The notes under the pieces are model-generated. The model was not told the origin of the DNA and did no database searches. It was given only the letters and a program-made list of their open reading frames with translations. Shown here one piece after another: positions 1-8,091 of a stretch of 48,938 bases of DNA. The DNA comes from Hungateiclostridiaceae bacterium UBA1305 (GTDB taxonomy: Bacteria; Bacillota; Clostridia; Acetivibrionales; DTU013), in NCBI GenBank assembly GCA_002307275.1, contig DBTX01000061.1, positions 1 through 48,938 of the forward strand, given 5' to 3'. Position numbers and translations under genes: made by a program. How positions within the stretch are numbered: position 1 is the stretch's first letter; the number at the start of each line of letters is the position of its first letter.

Positions 1-720
1 TGGCTGCCGGACAGGGAAATGCTGATTTATTCGATAAAAGAACCTGAAGGAAAAAGCGGGCAGGTCAGGATTTCCACATATGATATCGGACCGGAGCTTG
101 ACAGGAGTTATCCTGTCATTAAAAGCCTGCCTGAGAATAGCGAAGTGATACAGATTGTACTTTCGCCGCTCACGAATATAGTATATCCGATGATAAAAGT
201 CGGGAAGACGACTGCAAAAATATACAAATTTGATATTATGGATAATATCAAATCCATCATGAGTACAAGCACATTAACGGAAATATTTGAAACGATGTAT
301 TCCGACAAGTTGATATATCAGTCTCCGGAGGCAGGTATCAGGATCAGGAACGGTAAGTCGGGAGCGAAAATCCGGCTGCCTGTCAAGGAGGCAACAACAC
401 TGCTGGCAGTGGATGACAACGATTTTATTTATGCTGCGGCTTCTGATAAAAACGGCAGCATAACAACCATCTATTCCGGCAAAGCGGAGCAGAAAGCCGG
501 AGAATGGGAAACACTCTCACTTGATAAGCCTGTTGAAGCAAAAAATATTTTTGTCACTGCCGAAGGAATGATCTATTATACTGATGTTGAGGCAAAGAAG
601 ATCCATGCGCTGGAAGGTACAGGTGTGACAGAATACCAGGGAGACCTTCTGACTGTATTGGATGGTTATGCAGTCTCCATTGACGGAAACAAATTATTGC
701 TGAAAATTTTGAAAAAGTAA
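1..720 (+). CDS. Hypothetical protein, C-terminal part (5' truncated by window edge)
   Basis: The reading frame is open from base 1 and reads W-L-P-D-R-E before the first ATG at 19, which has no ribosome binding site. The gene therefore almost certainly begins outside the window. About 239 residues are visible. They form short beta-rich blocks of alternating polar and hydrophobic residues with turns such as DDNDFIYAAA and AEGMIYYTD, which suggests a beta-propeller or WD-like fold. No signal peptide, membrane segment or catalytic motif is visible in this part. It ends 87 bp before trxA and may share its transcript. I do not recognise the family; the propeller idea is an inference from residue pattern only. 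Confidence 0.6.
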   Translation, partial: WLPDREMLIYSIKEPEGKSGQVRISTYDIGPELDRSYPVIKSLPENSEVIQIVLSPLTNIVYPMIKVGKTTAKIYKFDIMDNIKSIMSTSTLTEIFETMYSDKLIYQSPEAGIRIRNGKSGAKIRLPVKEATTLLAVDDNDFIYAAASDKNGSITTIYSGKAEQKAGEWETLSLDKPVEAKNIFVTAEGMIYYTDVEAKKIHALEGTGVTEYQGDLLTVLDGYAVSIDGNKLLLKILKK

Positions 721-807
721 AAACAATGAGCATTTTTGTTTTATAAATATACTACGGGGTAAGAATAATGAAAGATGGGGATTTAATACTTTTCAGGAGG
801 TAATAAC

Positions 808-1140
808 ATGGCTGGTGAAAAAATAGTAGTATTGACAAAGGATAATTTCGAGGAACTCGTTACAGCTTCAGATAAACCTGTTCTGGTCGACTTCTGGGCA
901 TCCTGGTGCGGACCGTGCAGGGCCGTGGCGCCTGTGATGGAAGAACTTGCCGGTGAATATGCCGGTAAGGCAGTGATCGGTAAGGTCAATGTTGATAATG
1001 AAGGTGATCTTTCGGCAAAATTCAGGATCATGAGTATTCCAACTGTCATGCTTTTCAAGAGTGGGCAGGTAATCGATAAAGTAGTAGGTGCGAGACCCAA
1101 AAGCGATTTTGTAAAACTTCTGGACAAAAGCATCGGTTGA
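808..1140 (+). CDS. trxA: Thioredoxin
   Basis: A 110-residue single-domain thioredoxin, the usual size for the family. The redox motif WCGPC lies at residues 33-37 (Cys34 and Cys37), preceded by the typical VLVDFWASW strand. The cis-proline loop is present as SIPTVMLF and the C-terminal helix is intact. The protein would be a cytoplasmic disulfide reductase fed by thioredoxin reductase, which is not in this window. The start is fixed by a strong AGGAGG box a few bases upstream. A hairpin with a T-run follows directly, so the transcript probably ends here. The identification is secure. Confidence 0.97.
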   Translation: MAGEKIVVLTKDNFEELVTASDKPVLVDFWASWCGPCRAVAPVMEELAGEYAGKAVIGKVNVDNEGDLSAKFRIMSIPTVMLFKSGQVIDKVVGARPKSDFVKLLDKSIG

Positions 1141-1151
1141 TACCCGACCAG

Positions 1152-1185
1152 AATCTCGGGGGCTCGATGCCTCTGAGATTTTTTT
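1152..1185 (+). terminator. Rho-independent terminator after trxA
   Basis: The outer arms AATCTC and GAGATT enclose a partly paired GGGGC/GCCTC core and are followed by a run of T. It lies 12 bp after the trxA stop. Confidence 0.8.
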
Positions 1186-1281
1186 ACCCTTTTTCGCAAA
1201 TATTCTCGAAAAAGCAGGAATTTAAAAATATATATGGAATATATAAATTAAATCATTTTTTGTGTAAAAAGGGGGATTTTC

Positions 1282-1734
1282 ATGCCTGGTGAAAAGCGTT
1301 TCAGAACATCGTTCATGGGTGGTTTCAAAAAAGTTGATGTCAACTCATATATTGAAAAGATTCTACGGGAATTCGATGATAAATTAAAGGAAAAAGACGA
1401 CGAAATCGTTTCCCTGAAAAACCAGAGCAAGGATATCAGAGTCAAATATGAGGAGCTCGCCAAAAAGGCGGATCAAATCAATGACGACAGATCAAAAATA
1501 GCGGATGTGCTGATCAAAGCCCAGGAAAAAGCTGAATTGATGCTAGAGGATGCACGTATTGAGGCTATTGAAGAAAAAAGGAAACTGGAAGGCGTCATAG
1601 AGCAGGAAAAGGAAAGGCTTGTCGATATCCGGCAGGAAATGAAGAGCCTTAAGAATGAAGTTGTGAATACACTTAAAAAATATGAAACACAGCTCGGGAC
1701 ATTTGCTTCTGAGGAAGATGAACAGGCTGGCTGA
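1282..1734 (+). CDS. DivIVA-like coiled-coil protein
   Basis: A 150-residue protein. The N-terminus holds the DivIVA-type motif (phenylalanine, then GGFKKVDVNSYIEKI near residues 13-27). In DivIVA and GpsB proteins this region binds curved or septal membrane and partner proteins. The rest, about residues 25-140, is a charged heptad-like coiled coil rich in Glu, Lys and Asp with no membrane segment. An AGGGGGA ribosome binding site precedes the ATG. The protein is shorter than classical DivIVA and could be a division, polarity or sporulation scaffold; the exact subfamily cannot be told. It is the last gene before the T-box promoter. Confidence 0.75.
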   Translation: MPGEKRFRTSFMGGFKKVDVNSYIEKILREFDDKLKEKDDEIVSLKNQSKDIRVKYEELAKKADQINDDRSKIADVLIKAQEKAELMLEDARIEAIEEKRKLEGVIEQEKERLVDIRQEMKSLKNEVVNTLKKYETQLGTFASEEDEQAG

Positions 1735-1773
1735 TAAGGTGGCAGATAAGTTTTTGCGTTATTTTAAAAGCAC

Positions 1774-1802
1774 TTGATTTAGTATCGTTTGTCTGCTATA
1801 AT
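1774..1802 (+). promoter_or_regulatory. Sigma-A-type promoter of the T-box operon
   Basis: TTGATT at 1774-1779 and a perfect TATAAT at 1797-1802 are separated by exactly 17 bp. The predicted start of transcription, near 1809, places the whole T-box in the transcript. Confidence 0.8.
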
Positions 1803-1808
1803 TTAATA

Positions 1809-2125
1809 TAATTTTATAAAAATTTTATAATAATATGCAATGATGGGGAAGAGTACAACTGTGGATTTTACAGAGAGCCGGAGGTTGGTGTGATCCGGTA
1901 AACGAACAGGAAGAAGGCAGCCTTGGAGCATTACCTTGAGAAACCGGACGCCGGGATATTGCGATACATATATCTTGATTGTCTGTGATTAAAGGTTGAC
2001 GTGTCCTCACGTTACAGAGGGTGGGTATGAATGTACCCGCAAAGTGAACGCTATTGCGTTAATCAGGGTGGTACCGCGGATAACTCCTTCGTCCCTTTTA
2101 TAAGGGATTTTGGGAGTTTTTTTAT
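1809..2125 (+). promoter_or_regulatory. T-box leader with terminator/antiterminator
   Basis: The RNA carries the T-box hallmarks in order. There is a Stem I region with an AGTA segment (about 1850), the AGAGAGCC block and the GGTTGGTG apical motif, then a Stem III hairpin GGGTA/TACCC. The antiterminator block AGGGTGGTACCGCG lies at 2065-2078. An intrinsic terminator follows (2082-2123, AACTCC and TCCCTT arms paired with AAGGGA and GGGAGT, then T7). T-boxes bind a specific uncharged tRNA and allow readthrough on amino-acid starvation. I could not place the specifier codon with confidence, so the sensed amino acid is left open. The regulated genes are an Lrp-family regulator and an aminotransferase. 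Confidence 0.92.
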
Positions 2126-2201
2126 TTTTTACAGGGAATCGGTGGCCACGAATTCTCTGATTATAGACTGATAAAAAATAATTGATAAGGAGAGGATTGT
2201 T

Positions 2202-2681
2202 ATGGATGAGATTCTTGAGATTCTGGAGAAAAATGGCAGAGCCAGTGAAGAGGAAATAGCACTTATGCTCAATAAGAGCGTTGAAGAGGTGCGTGGAGCG
2301 ATTAAGAGACTTGAAACGGACAATGTCATCGTTGGTTACAATACACTTATCAACTGGGAAAAATCAGACAGAGAGAATGTCATAGCGCTGATTGAAGTGA
2401 AAGTTACTCCGCAAAGAGGCCAGGGCTTTGATAAAGTGGCTGAGCGGATATACAGGTATCCCCAGGTAAAAGCATGTTACCTGATGTCAGGTGGCTTTGA
2501 CCTGACAGTGATCATTGAAGGAAGAGAAATGAAGGAGGTAGCACTGTTTGTTGCTGAAAAGCTTGCCCCGCTTGAAGGGGTGCTGAGTACAGCCACTCAT
2601 TTCGTATTGAAAAAGTATAAGGATGAGGGAGTGGTATTTGCTGATAAGGAGCTGGATGACAGGGAGGCGCTGATATTATGA
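2202..2681 (+). CDS. Lrp/AsnC-family transcriptional regulator
   Basis: A 159-residue protein with the two-part Lrp layout. The N-terminal winged helix-turn-helix (residues 1-60, with EEIALMLNKSVEEVRGAIKRLE and VIVGYNTLINW) is followed by a RAM-type ligand-binding and oligomerisation domain (about 66-145, including KVKACYLMSGGFDLTVIIEG). Lrp proteins sense amino acids and regulate their metabolism. The ATG has an AGGAGAGG box. The gene lies directly behind a T-box terminator and overlaps the aminotransferase start by four bases (ATGA), so the two are translationally coupled. The regulator probably controls amino-acid genes linked to its partner; the ligand is unknown. Confidence 0.93.
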   Translation: MDEILEILEKNGRASEEEIALMLNKSVEEVRGAIKRLETDNVIVGYNTLINWEKSDRENVIALIEVKVTPQRGQGFDKVAERIYRYPQVKACYLMSGGFDLTVIIEGREMKEVALFVAEKLAPLEGVLSTATHFVLKKYKDEGVVFADKELDDREALIL

Positions 2682-3853
2682 ACCTATCGGACATGATACG
2701 TCCATCGGTAAGTAACGTGCCGCCATCCGGTATACGAAAATATTTTGACCTGATCAATGAGATGAAGGATGCCATATCTCTCGGAATTGGAGAACCCGAC
2801 TTTGTAACTCCCTGGAGCATAAGGGAGGCTGGCATATACTCGCTTGAGAAAGGGCATACGCATTATTCCTCAAACCCGGGTTTTATCGAATTGCGCAGAC
2901 AGATAGCGAAATATCTGATACGCAAGTACAACGTCAGTTATGATCCGGCGAAAGAGATCGTAGTAACGGTGGGCGCCAGTGAAGGTATTGACATCGCGCT
3001 CAGGGCTCTGGTCGGTCCGGGAGATGAAGTCATTATTCCCGAGCCCAGCTTTGTGGCTTACAAGGGCTGTACCAGTTTTACAGGAGCGACACCTGTATCG
3101 ATTGAACTGAAGGCTGAGGATGAATTCAAGCTGAAGCCGGAACAACTGGAGAAGGCTCTGACCAAAAGAACAAAGGTTGTCATACTGCCGTTCCCGAATA
3201 ATCCGACAGGAGCTATCATGACCGGGGAAGAGCAGAAAAAGATTGTAGATGTACTTAAAGACAGGGATGTCATCATCATATCCGATGAAATATATGCGGA
3301 GCTCACATACAGCGGAAAGCACGTTTCCTTTGCCAGTTTTCCCGAGATCAGGGAAAAAACGATTTTGATCAACGGATTTTCCAAAGCCTTTGCAATGACA
3401 GGGTGGAGGATCGGTTATGCGTGCGGGCATCCTGTTCTGATCGAGGCCATGAATAAAATACACCAGTACGCCATCATGTGTTCTCCGACTACAGCACAAT
3501 ATGCGGCATCCGAAGCGCTTAACAACTGTGACGATGAGGTCGATTCAATGGTCAGGGAGTACAACAGGCGAAGACGTGTCATGGTCGACGGATTTAGAAA
3601 GGCCGGACTGGATTGCTTTGAGCCGCTGGGTGCTTTCTATGTTTTCCCGGGTATCAGTTCCACGGGAATGACATCAGACGAATTCTGTGAAGGACTTTTG
3701 AAGGAAGAAAAGGTTCTGGCTGTGCCGGGGTCAGCTTTTGGAAGCTGTGGAGAAGGCTTTATAAGGACCACCTATGCAAATTCGTATGAAAATATAGTTG
3801 AAGCGATGAAAAGGATCAGGCAGTTTGTAGAAAACCATAAAGGGAAAAACTGA
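2678..3853 (+). CDS. PLP-dependent aminotransferase, class I/II
   Basis: A 391-residue fold-type I aminotransferase of normal length. The PLP lysine is Lys236 in NGFSKAFAMTGWRIGY. The PFPNNPTGA loop, the ISDEIYAELTY aspartate that contacts the pyridine ring, and a C-terminal arginine in EGFIRTTYANS that binds substrate carboxylate are all present. Members of this group (PatA, AlaT and aromatic aminotransferases) move amino groups between amino acids and 2-oxo acids in the cytoplasm; the substrate cannot be read from sequence. The start overlaps the Lrp stop by four bases. T-box control implies that the product is made when one charged tRNA runs short. A bidirectional terminator follows. Confidence 0.93.
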   Translation: MNLSDMIRPSVSNVPPSGIRKYFDLINEMKDAISLGIGEPDFVTPWSIREAGIYSLEKGHTHYSSNPGFIELRRQIAKYLIRKYNVSYDPAKEIVVTVGASEGIDIALRALVGPGDEVIIPEPSFVAYKGCTSFTGATPVSIELKAEDEFKLKPEQLEKALTKRTKVVILPFPNNPTGAIMTGEEQKKIVDVLKDRDVIIISDEIYAELTYSGKHVSFASFPEIREKTILINGFSKAFAMTGWRIGYACGHPVLIEAMNKIHQYAIMCSPTTAQYAASEALNNCDDEVDSMVREYNRRRRVMVDGFRKAGLDCFEPLGAFYVFPGISSTGMTSDEFCEGLLKEEKVLAVPGSAFGSCGEGFIRTTYANSYENIVEAMKRIRQFVENHKGKN

Positions 3854-3931
3854 TTTCGCCGGCAACCTATTTAGCAGCACAATATAACGAGGCGAAAGAT
3901 GTCCCTCACCTCGTTGAAACGCAACAACAGT

Positions 3932-3973
3932 AAAAAAGTCCGTACCTGCCTGTCTGCAGATACGGACTTTTTT
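3932..3973. terminator. Bidirectional terminator between convergent units
   Basis: A perfect 13-bp inverted repeat, AAAAAAGTCCGTA paired with TACGGACTTTTTT around a 16-base loop, has an A-run on one side and a T-run on the other. It can terminate the aminotransferase operon (+) and glnK (-). Confidence 0.9.
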
Positions 3974-4027
3974 ATGTGCGGGTATGGTACCATGTAATGT
4001 TTGTATGTCGGTGCTTCTCACGCGGAA

Positions 4028-4366
4028 TCAGATGGCTGTTTCACCCTGTTCACCGGTTCTGATCCTGATCGCATTCTCAACACTGTAGATGAATATCTTT
4101 CCATCGCCAACCTCGCCGGTTTTTGCCTCTTTTGTGATAATAGCGAGTACATCCTCAAGTGATTCGTCTTTTATAACGATTTCAAGCTTGATCTTGGGAA
4201 GAAGGTTCATCGTGACTTCAGTACCGCGATAGTATTCCTTCCTGCCCTTCTGATGGCCGCAGCCCATAACCTGACTGATGGTCAGCCCCTGTACATTGTA
4301 TTTGTTCAGAGCCTCCTTGATATCTTCAAGCTTACCTGGACGAATGATTGCTTCTATCTTTTTCAT
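4028..4366 (-). CDS. glnK: PII nitrogen regulatory protein (GlnK/GlnB)
   Basis: A 112-residue PII protein starting MKKIEAIIRPGKLEDIKEAL. The T-loop reads GRKEYYRGTEV and the C-terminal GDGKIFIY block is present. PII trimers bind ATP, ADP and 2-oxoglutarate, and GlnK types plug the AmtB channel when ammonium is plentiful. Aligned to E. coli GlnB, Tyr46 is kept but position 51, the uridylylated tyrosine, is valine. GlnD-type modification at that residue is therefore impossible. A GGAGGTG ribosome binding site precedes the ATG. The gene lies 59 bp downstream of amtB on the same strand, the standard amtB-glnK pair. Naming it glnK rather than glnB rests on this linkage. Confidence 0.95.
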   Translation of the reverse strand: MKKIEAIIRPGKLEDIKEALNKYNVQGLTISQVMGCGHQKGRKEYYRGTEVTMNLLPKIKLEIVIKDESLEDVLAIITKEAKTGEVGDGKIFIYSVENAIRIRTGEQGETAI

Positions 4367-4425
4367 GTGGCAGCACCTCCATTTATTTTTATTGGGTTAT
4401 TCCTGCATTATACCATTTTTGCAAC

Positions 4426-5763
4426 TTAAAGTGAAAGGTTTTCCTGTGATGCAAAGTCAGGATACGCATCTTCACCATGCTGCGCAATGTCAAGGCCTTC
4501 TTCCTCTTCAGACTCGGAAGCACGCAGAGGTGTAAACAGTGAGATACCCTTTAGTATTAAGAATGTCATGCCTGCTGAAAGCGCAATAGTGACAACTACA
4601 CTTAAAGCTTGAATTCCAAGCTGTGCAGGGTTTCCGAAGAAAAGTCCGTTGTTGCCCGCCGGGTTTACAGCCTTGCTTGCAAACAAACCTGTTGCAAGTG
4701 CTCCCCATATGCCGCCGATCCCGTGGCATCCGAAGGCATCAAGTGAATCGTCGTAACCGAGTTTTGCTTTAACTACGCTAATTGCAAAGTAACAAATCGG
4801 GCTGACTGCCAATCCGATTATTATTGCGGGTATTACACTGACAAAACCTGCGCCTGGGGTGATTGCCACCAATCCTATTACTGCGCCGGTAGCAGCTCCG
4901 AGTACGGTAGGCTTGCCATGCAGAAGCCATTCGATCAATACCCAGGATAAGGTTGCCGCAGCAGCTGAGGTATTTGTAACAAGGAAAGCATTCATTGCAA
5001 GACCATTTGCCGCTACCGCACTGCCGCCGTTAAAGCCGAACCAGCCGAACCAGAGCAGGGCTGCGCCCAATACGACAAAAGGAATATTATGCGGTACCAT
5101 TGTTTGCGTTTTATAACCTTTTCTTTTCCCAAGCACCAATGCGGCTACCAAACCGGCAACACCTGAACTGATATGGACAACGGTTCCTCCCGCAAAGTCC
5201 AGTGCTCCCAGATTTCTGAGCCATCCGCCGACGCCCCAGACCCAGTGGGCCAGTGGATCATATACGAGTGTAGCCCAGAGCAGTATGAATATGATGAAAG
5301 CAGGAAAACGCATTCTTTCTGCGAATGAGCCTGTAATAAGCGCCGGTGTGATGATTGCGAACATCATCTGGAACAATACGAACAAGCTCTGCGGGATGGT
5401 TCCGGCATAATCGGCATTTGCTGCTTCGCCGATCCCCTTCAAACCAATCCAGTCAAGTCCGCCAAAAAGGTTGAACTTGTCAGGACCGAAAGCAATTGTG
5501 TAGCCGATGATCACCCATTGCAACGAGATAAGTGCCATGATGATAAAGGAATTCATCATTGTATTGAGGACATTCTTTTTTCTTACCATACCGCCATAGA
5601 AAAGTGCCAGACCCGGTGTCATAATAAATACAAGCACTGTGGATACAAACATGAATGCAGTGTCCCCTGTGTCGATTTTTGATTCACTTGCCGCAAAAGC
5701 AAACGCCGGAAGAAATAATACCGATAATGCAACTACGAGTACAGCCAATAACTTCTTTTTCAT
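4426..5763 (-). CDS. amtB: Ammonium transporter AmtB
   Basis: A 445-residue Amt/Rh-family channel. A cleavable signal peptide (residues 1-24, ending AFAFAA) precedes eleven predicted membrane helices. The twin pore histidines are visible in DPLAHWVWGVGGW and in DAFGCHGIGGIWG. The extracellular ammonium-site region and the cytoplasmic C-terminal tail that receives GlnK are intact. It moves ammonium into the cell under nitrogen limitation. An AAGGAG box precedes the ATG. Its roughly 190-nt leader has a promoter, a terminator and ANTAR-like hairpins, so expression is probably set by transcription antitermination. The divergent neighbour is an ANTAR regulator. Confidence 0.97.
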   Translation of the reverse strand: MKKKLLAVLVVALSVLFLPAFAFAASESKIDTGDTAFMFVSTVLVFIMTPGLALFYGGMVRKKNVLNTMMNSFIIMALISLQWVIIGYTIAFGPDKFNLFGGLDWIGLKGIGEAANADYAGTIPQSLFVLFQMMFAIITPALITGSFAERMRFPAFIIFILLWATLVYDPLAHWVWGVGGWLRNLGALDFAGGTVVHISSGVAGLVAALVLGKRKGYKTQTMVPHNIPFVVLGAALLWFGWFGFNGGSAVAANGLAMNAFLVTNTSAAAATLSWVLIEWLLHGKPTVLGAATGAVIGLVAITPGAGFVSVIPAIIIGLAVSPICYFAISVVKAKLGYDDSLDAFGCHGIGGIWGALATGLFASKAVNPAGNNGLFFGNPAQLGIQALSVVVTIALSAGMTFLILKGISLFTPLRASESEEEEGLDIAQHGEDAYPDFASQENLSL

Positions 5764-5850
5764 AAGACGACTCCTTATAAAAATTTGATTTTACAGTGAA
5801 ACTAAGAGGGGTAATATTATCGGCTCTGATAATCAGGACGTAAATCCATT

Positions 5851-5935
5851 CTAAAATCGCGACGACGAGATTTTAGAAAACAAAAAAAGGCGCTGTACTC
5901 AAAGAGATTCATCTCTGAATAAGCGTCCTCACTTA
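5851..5935 (-). promoter_or_regulatory. amtB leader: probable ANTAR-responsive terminator/antiterminator
   Basis: Read on the minus strand, two short hairpins lie side by side. P1 (5920-5935) has stem TAAGT/GCTTA and loop GAGGAC. P2 (5907-5920) has stem ATTC/GAAT and loop AGAGAT. Both loops have six bases with G at position 4, and P2 also has A at position 1, as in known ANTAR targets. P2 and the 3' part of P1 form the 5' arm of a terminator (5882-5928; GGACGCT with AGCGCC, then T7), so P1/P2 and the terminator exclude each other. A further perfect 8-bp hairpin CTAAAATC/GATTTTAG (5851-5876) follows and is unexplained. Function is inferred from architecture and from the adjacent ANTAR gene. 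Confidence 0.72.
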
Positions 5936-5959
5936 TAATCATCACTGTAATTTAAAGTA

Positions 5960-5988
5960 ATTATAGCATGGGCCTTAAAAATATGCAA
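5960..5988 (-). promoter_or_regulatory. Promoter of amtB-glnK
   Basis: On the minus strand, TTGCAT (5983-5988) and TATAAT (5960-5965) are separated by 17 bp. Transcription would start near 5953, just upstream of the P1 hairpin. Confidence 0.75.
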
Positions 5989-6213
5989 TATAGAAATACG
6001 AATAATTCATATTTCTTCATTTGCTTACATATATGCAGGGTAATTGGTTATATTTCGCATAAATATAGATAATAGGAGTTCAGTTTTGCAGGATAACAGG
6101 AAAGGACTTGCATATTATGTACTGCTTTTAGCCGCCCGAAATGGCGTCAAATAAATTCTCTTTTAATTAAGCGTGTTATTTGGTATATTATTAAATGGAA
6201 AGGCGGTCTACAT

Positions 6214-6801
6214 ATGGCTGGTGAAAAATACATCGTTGCAGCAACGGAAAATCCATTGCAGATAGCTGTAAGAAATATGTTAAACCCAAGTGGATTCACC
6301 TTTTTAGGAAACTGCAGTGATGCAGTATCATTAATGCGGCTTATAAGAAGTTTTCATCCTGATTTTGTAATTGTTGATATGAACATGCAGCATGGTGATA
6401 CTAGAAGCATGATAGAGACGATTGATGATGAAATGTTATGTGCAACTGTGCTTCTGGGTGATTACAGCAATACAGACATTTTTTCACTGATGGAGAAAGC
6501 CAATGCGATCAGCTTCTGCCCAAGACCATTAAACAAGGATGTTTTTTTGCATACTGTGGAGCTGGCGAATATTAATTACAAGAGAGTATTCGGTCTTGAC
6601 AGGAAATTGAAGGAAATGACCGAGAACTATGAGAGCAGGAAGCAGGTCGAACGGGCAAAATGGATTCTGATGGAACGTGATGAACTCAGTGAAAATGAAG
6701 CGTATGAACGCATAAGAAAGAAGAGTATGGATAATAGAATGTCTATGAGATCGATCGCAGAGGCCATCATAAACACTTATGAAATAATGGGAAAAGGTTA
6801 A
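6214..6801 (+). CDS. ANTAR-domain response regulator (RNA-binding antiterminator)
   Basis: A 195-residue protein. Residues 1-120 resemble a receiver domain. The phosphoacceptor-like Asp is present in DFVIVDMNM, but the N-terminal acidic pair is replaced (AATEN) and the usual lysine near CPRPL is Arg, so phosphorylation control is doubtful. A coiled-coil linker leads to the ANTAR domain (about 137-192: QVERAKWILMERDELSENEA, then MSMRSIAEAIINTYEIM), a three-helix RNA-binding bundle. ANTAR proteins bind paired hexaloop hairpins and prevent terminator formation, often in nitrogen genes of Clostridia. The gene is divergent from amtB, whose leader carries a matching motif. The RBS is AAGGCGG. I see no clear feature in 5989-6213 beyond AT-rich DNA. 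Confidence 0.9.
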   Translation: MAGEKYIVAATENPLQIAVRNMLNPSGFTFLGNCSDAVSLMRLIRSFHPDFVIVDMNMQHGDTRSMIETIDDEMLCATVLLGDYSNTDIFSLMEKANAISFCPRPLNKDVFLHTVELANINYKRVFGLDRKLKEMTENYESRKQVERAKWILMERDELSENEAYERIRKKSMDNRMSMRSIAEAIINTYEIMGKG

Positions 6802-6828
6802 AAAATGAAAAATGAAAAATGAAAAATG
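6801..6828. repeat. Short tandem repeat, 4 x 7 bp (AAAAATG)
   Basis: Four perfect AAAAATG units start on the stop codon of the ANTAR gene. They are probably slippage-prone; no function is apparent. Confidence 0.8.
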
Positions 6829-6904
6829 AAAAGGTTGAATGTGTATAAGGCTGATACTTGGCGCCGAAAGGTGACAAGCTGCAAATATATTACTGGAGTT
6901 GATA

Positions 6905-8009
6905 ATGATGCTGGAACTGGAACAATTTAAACAGGAAATCTACAGTCTGAATAATTCTATCATTGAAATGGGGGCTTCACTTTGACATCGCCAGATTGAA
7001 AGGCGAGATAGAAGAACTGGAACAAAAATCGGCAGAAGACGGTTTCTGGGATGATCTTGAGAATTCCCAAAAGGTTCTGCAAAGGACAAAAGGACTGAAA
7101 ACCAAAGTCGAAAGGTATGAACGGTTGGTTTCGGACTGTGAGGACCTGAAGACACTGAACGAACTTGGCATGGAAGAGCAGGATGCCGGAGTGATACCGG
7201 AGATCGGCGATGGCCTGCAAAAACTCAGTGAGATACTGGAAAAGCTCAAACTTGAGACACTTTTAACCAAGCCATATGATAAAAACAATGCGATACTTAC
7301 CCTGCATGCAGGCGCAGGTGGCACGGAAGCCCAGGACTGGGTGCAGATGCTGTTGAGGATGTATACGCGTTGGGCTGAAAAGCATGACTATGCAGTGAAT
7401 ACTTTGGATTTCCTTGATGGTGATGAAGCGGGTATTAAAAGTGTTACAATCAATATCATCGGCGAAAACGCATATGGCTTTCTGAGGTCGGAAAGCGGCG
7501 TACACAGGCTGGTTAGAATCTCACCTTTTGACGCTTCGGGAAGAAGGCATACATCCTTTGCTTCAGCAGAAGTTATGCCTGAATTGAATGACGAAATTAA
7601 AATCGACATCAATCCGGAGGATTTGAGGGTGGACACCTACAGAGCGAGTGGAGCCGGTGGCCAGCATATCAACAAAACGGAATCGGCGATTCGAATTACT
7701 CACATTCCTACCGGTGTTGTGGTATCATGCCAGACGCAGAGATCGCAATTTCAAAACCGGGATACTGCAATGACGATGCTCAGGTCAAAACTGATGGATC
7801 TCAAGGAACGGGAGCACAAGGACAAGATTGAGGATCTGAAGGGGATTCAACTGGATATCGGATGGGGAAGTCAGATCAGATCCTATGTATTCTGCCCGTA
7901 TACACTGGTAAAGGATCACCGTACAAATTATGAAATGGGAGATGTCAATGCTGTAATGGATGGCGATATTGATAAATTCATCATTGCTTTCCTGGCAAGC
8001 GGAGTATAA
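6905..8009 (+). CDS. prfB: Peptide chain release factor 2 (programmed +1 frameshift)
   Basis: RF2 recognises UGA and UAA stop codons. Translation starts at ATG 6905 or 6908 (GGAG box) and reads 26 codons to CTT at 6980-6982, then meets TGA at 6983. Shifting +1 (skipping T6983) continues at GAC 6984 to the stop at 8009, giving about 367 residues, normal for RF2. The RF2 anticodon-like tripeptide SPF (in RISPFDASGRRH) and the catalytic GGQ (GAGGQHINKTESAIR) are present. The frameshift is autoregulatory: low RF2 slows stop decoding and favours the shift. The internal ATG at 6963 would give a protein without the N-terminal helix and is unlikely to be the start. Confidence 0.96.
6970..6986 (+). 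promoter_or_regulatory. Programmed +1 frameshift site of prfB
   Basis: GGGGG (6970-6974) acts as the internal Shine-Dalgarno element and CTT TGA C (6980-6986) is the slippery stop. Five bases separate the two, against three in the usual AGGGGGTATCTTTGAC arrangement. Confidence 0.93.
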
Positions 8010-8062
8010 ATTGATGAGAGACGCAGGATCGCAGGATATCTGTTTTCACTCCGTCATATACA

Positions 8063-8091
8063 AGAAAGAGCCCTTTACGGGCTCTTTTCTA
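8063..8091. terminator. Bidirectional terminator between prfB and the convergent secreted-protein gene
   Basis: AGAAAGAGCCC and GGGCTCTTTTCT pair around a short TTTAC loop, with A-run and T-run flanks. It overlaps the stop codon of the minus-strand gene. Confidence 0.9.
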
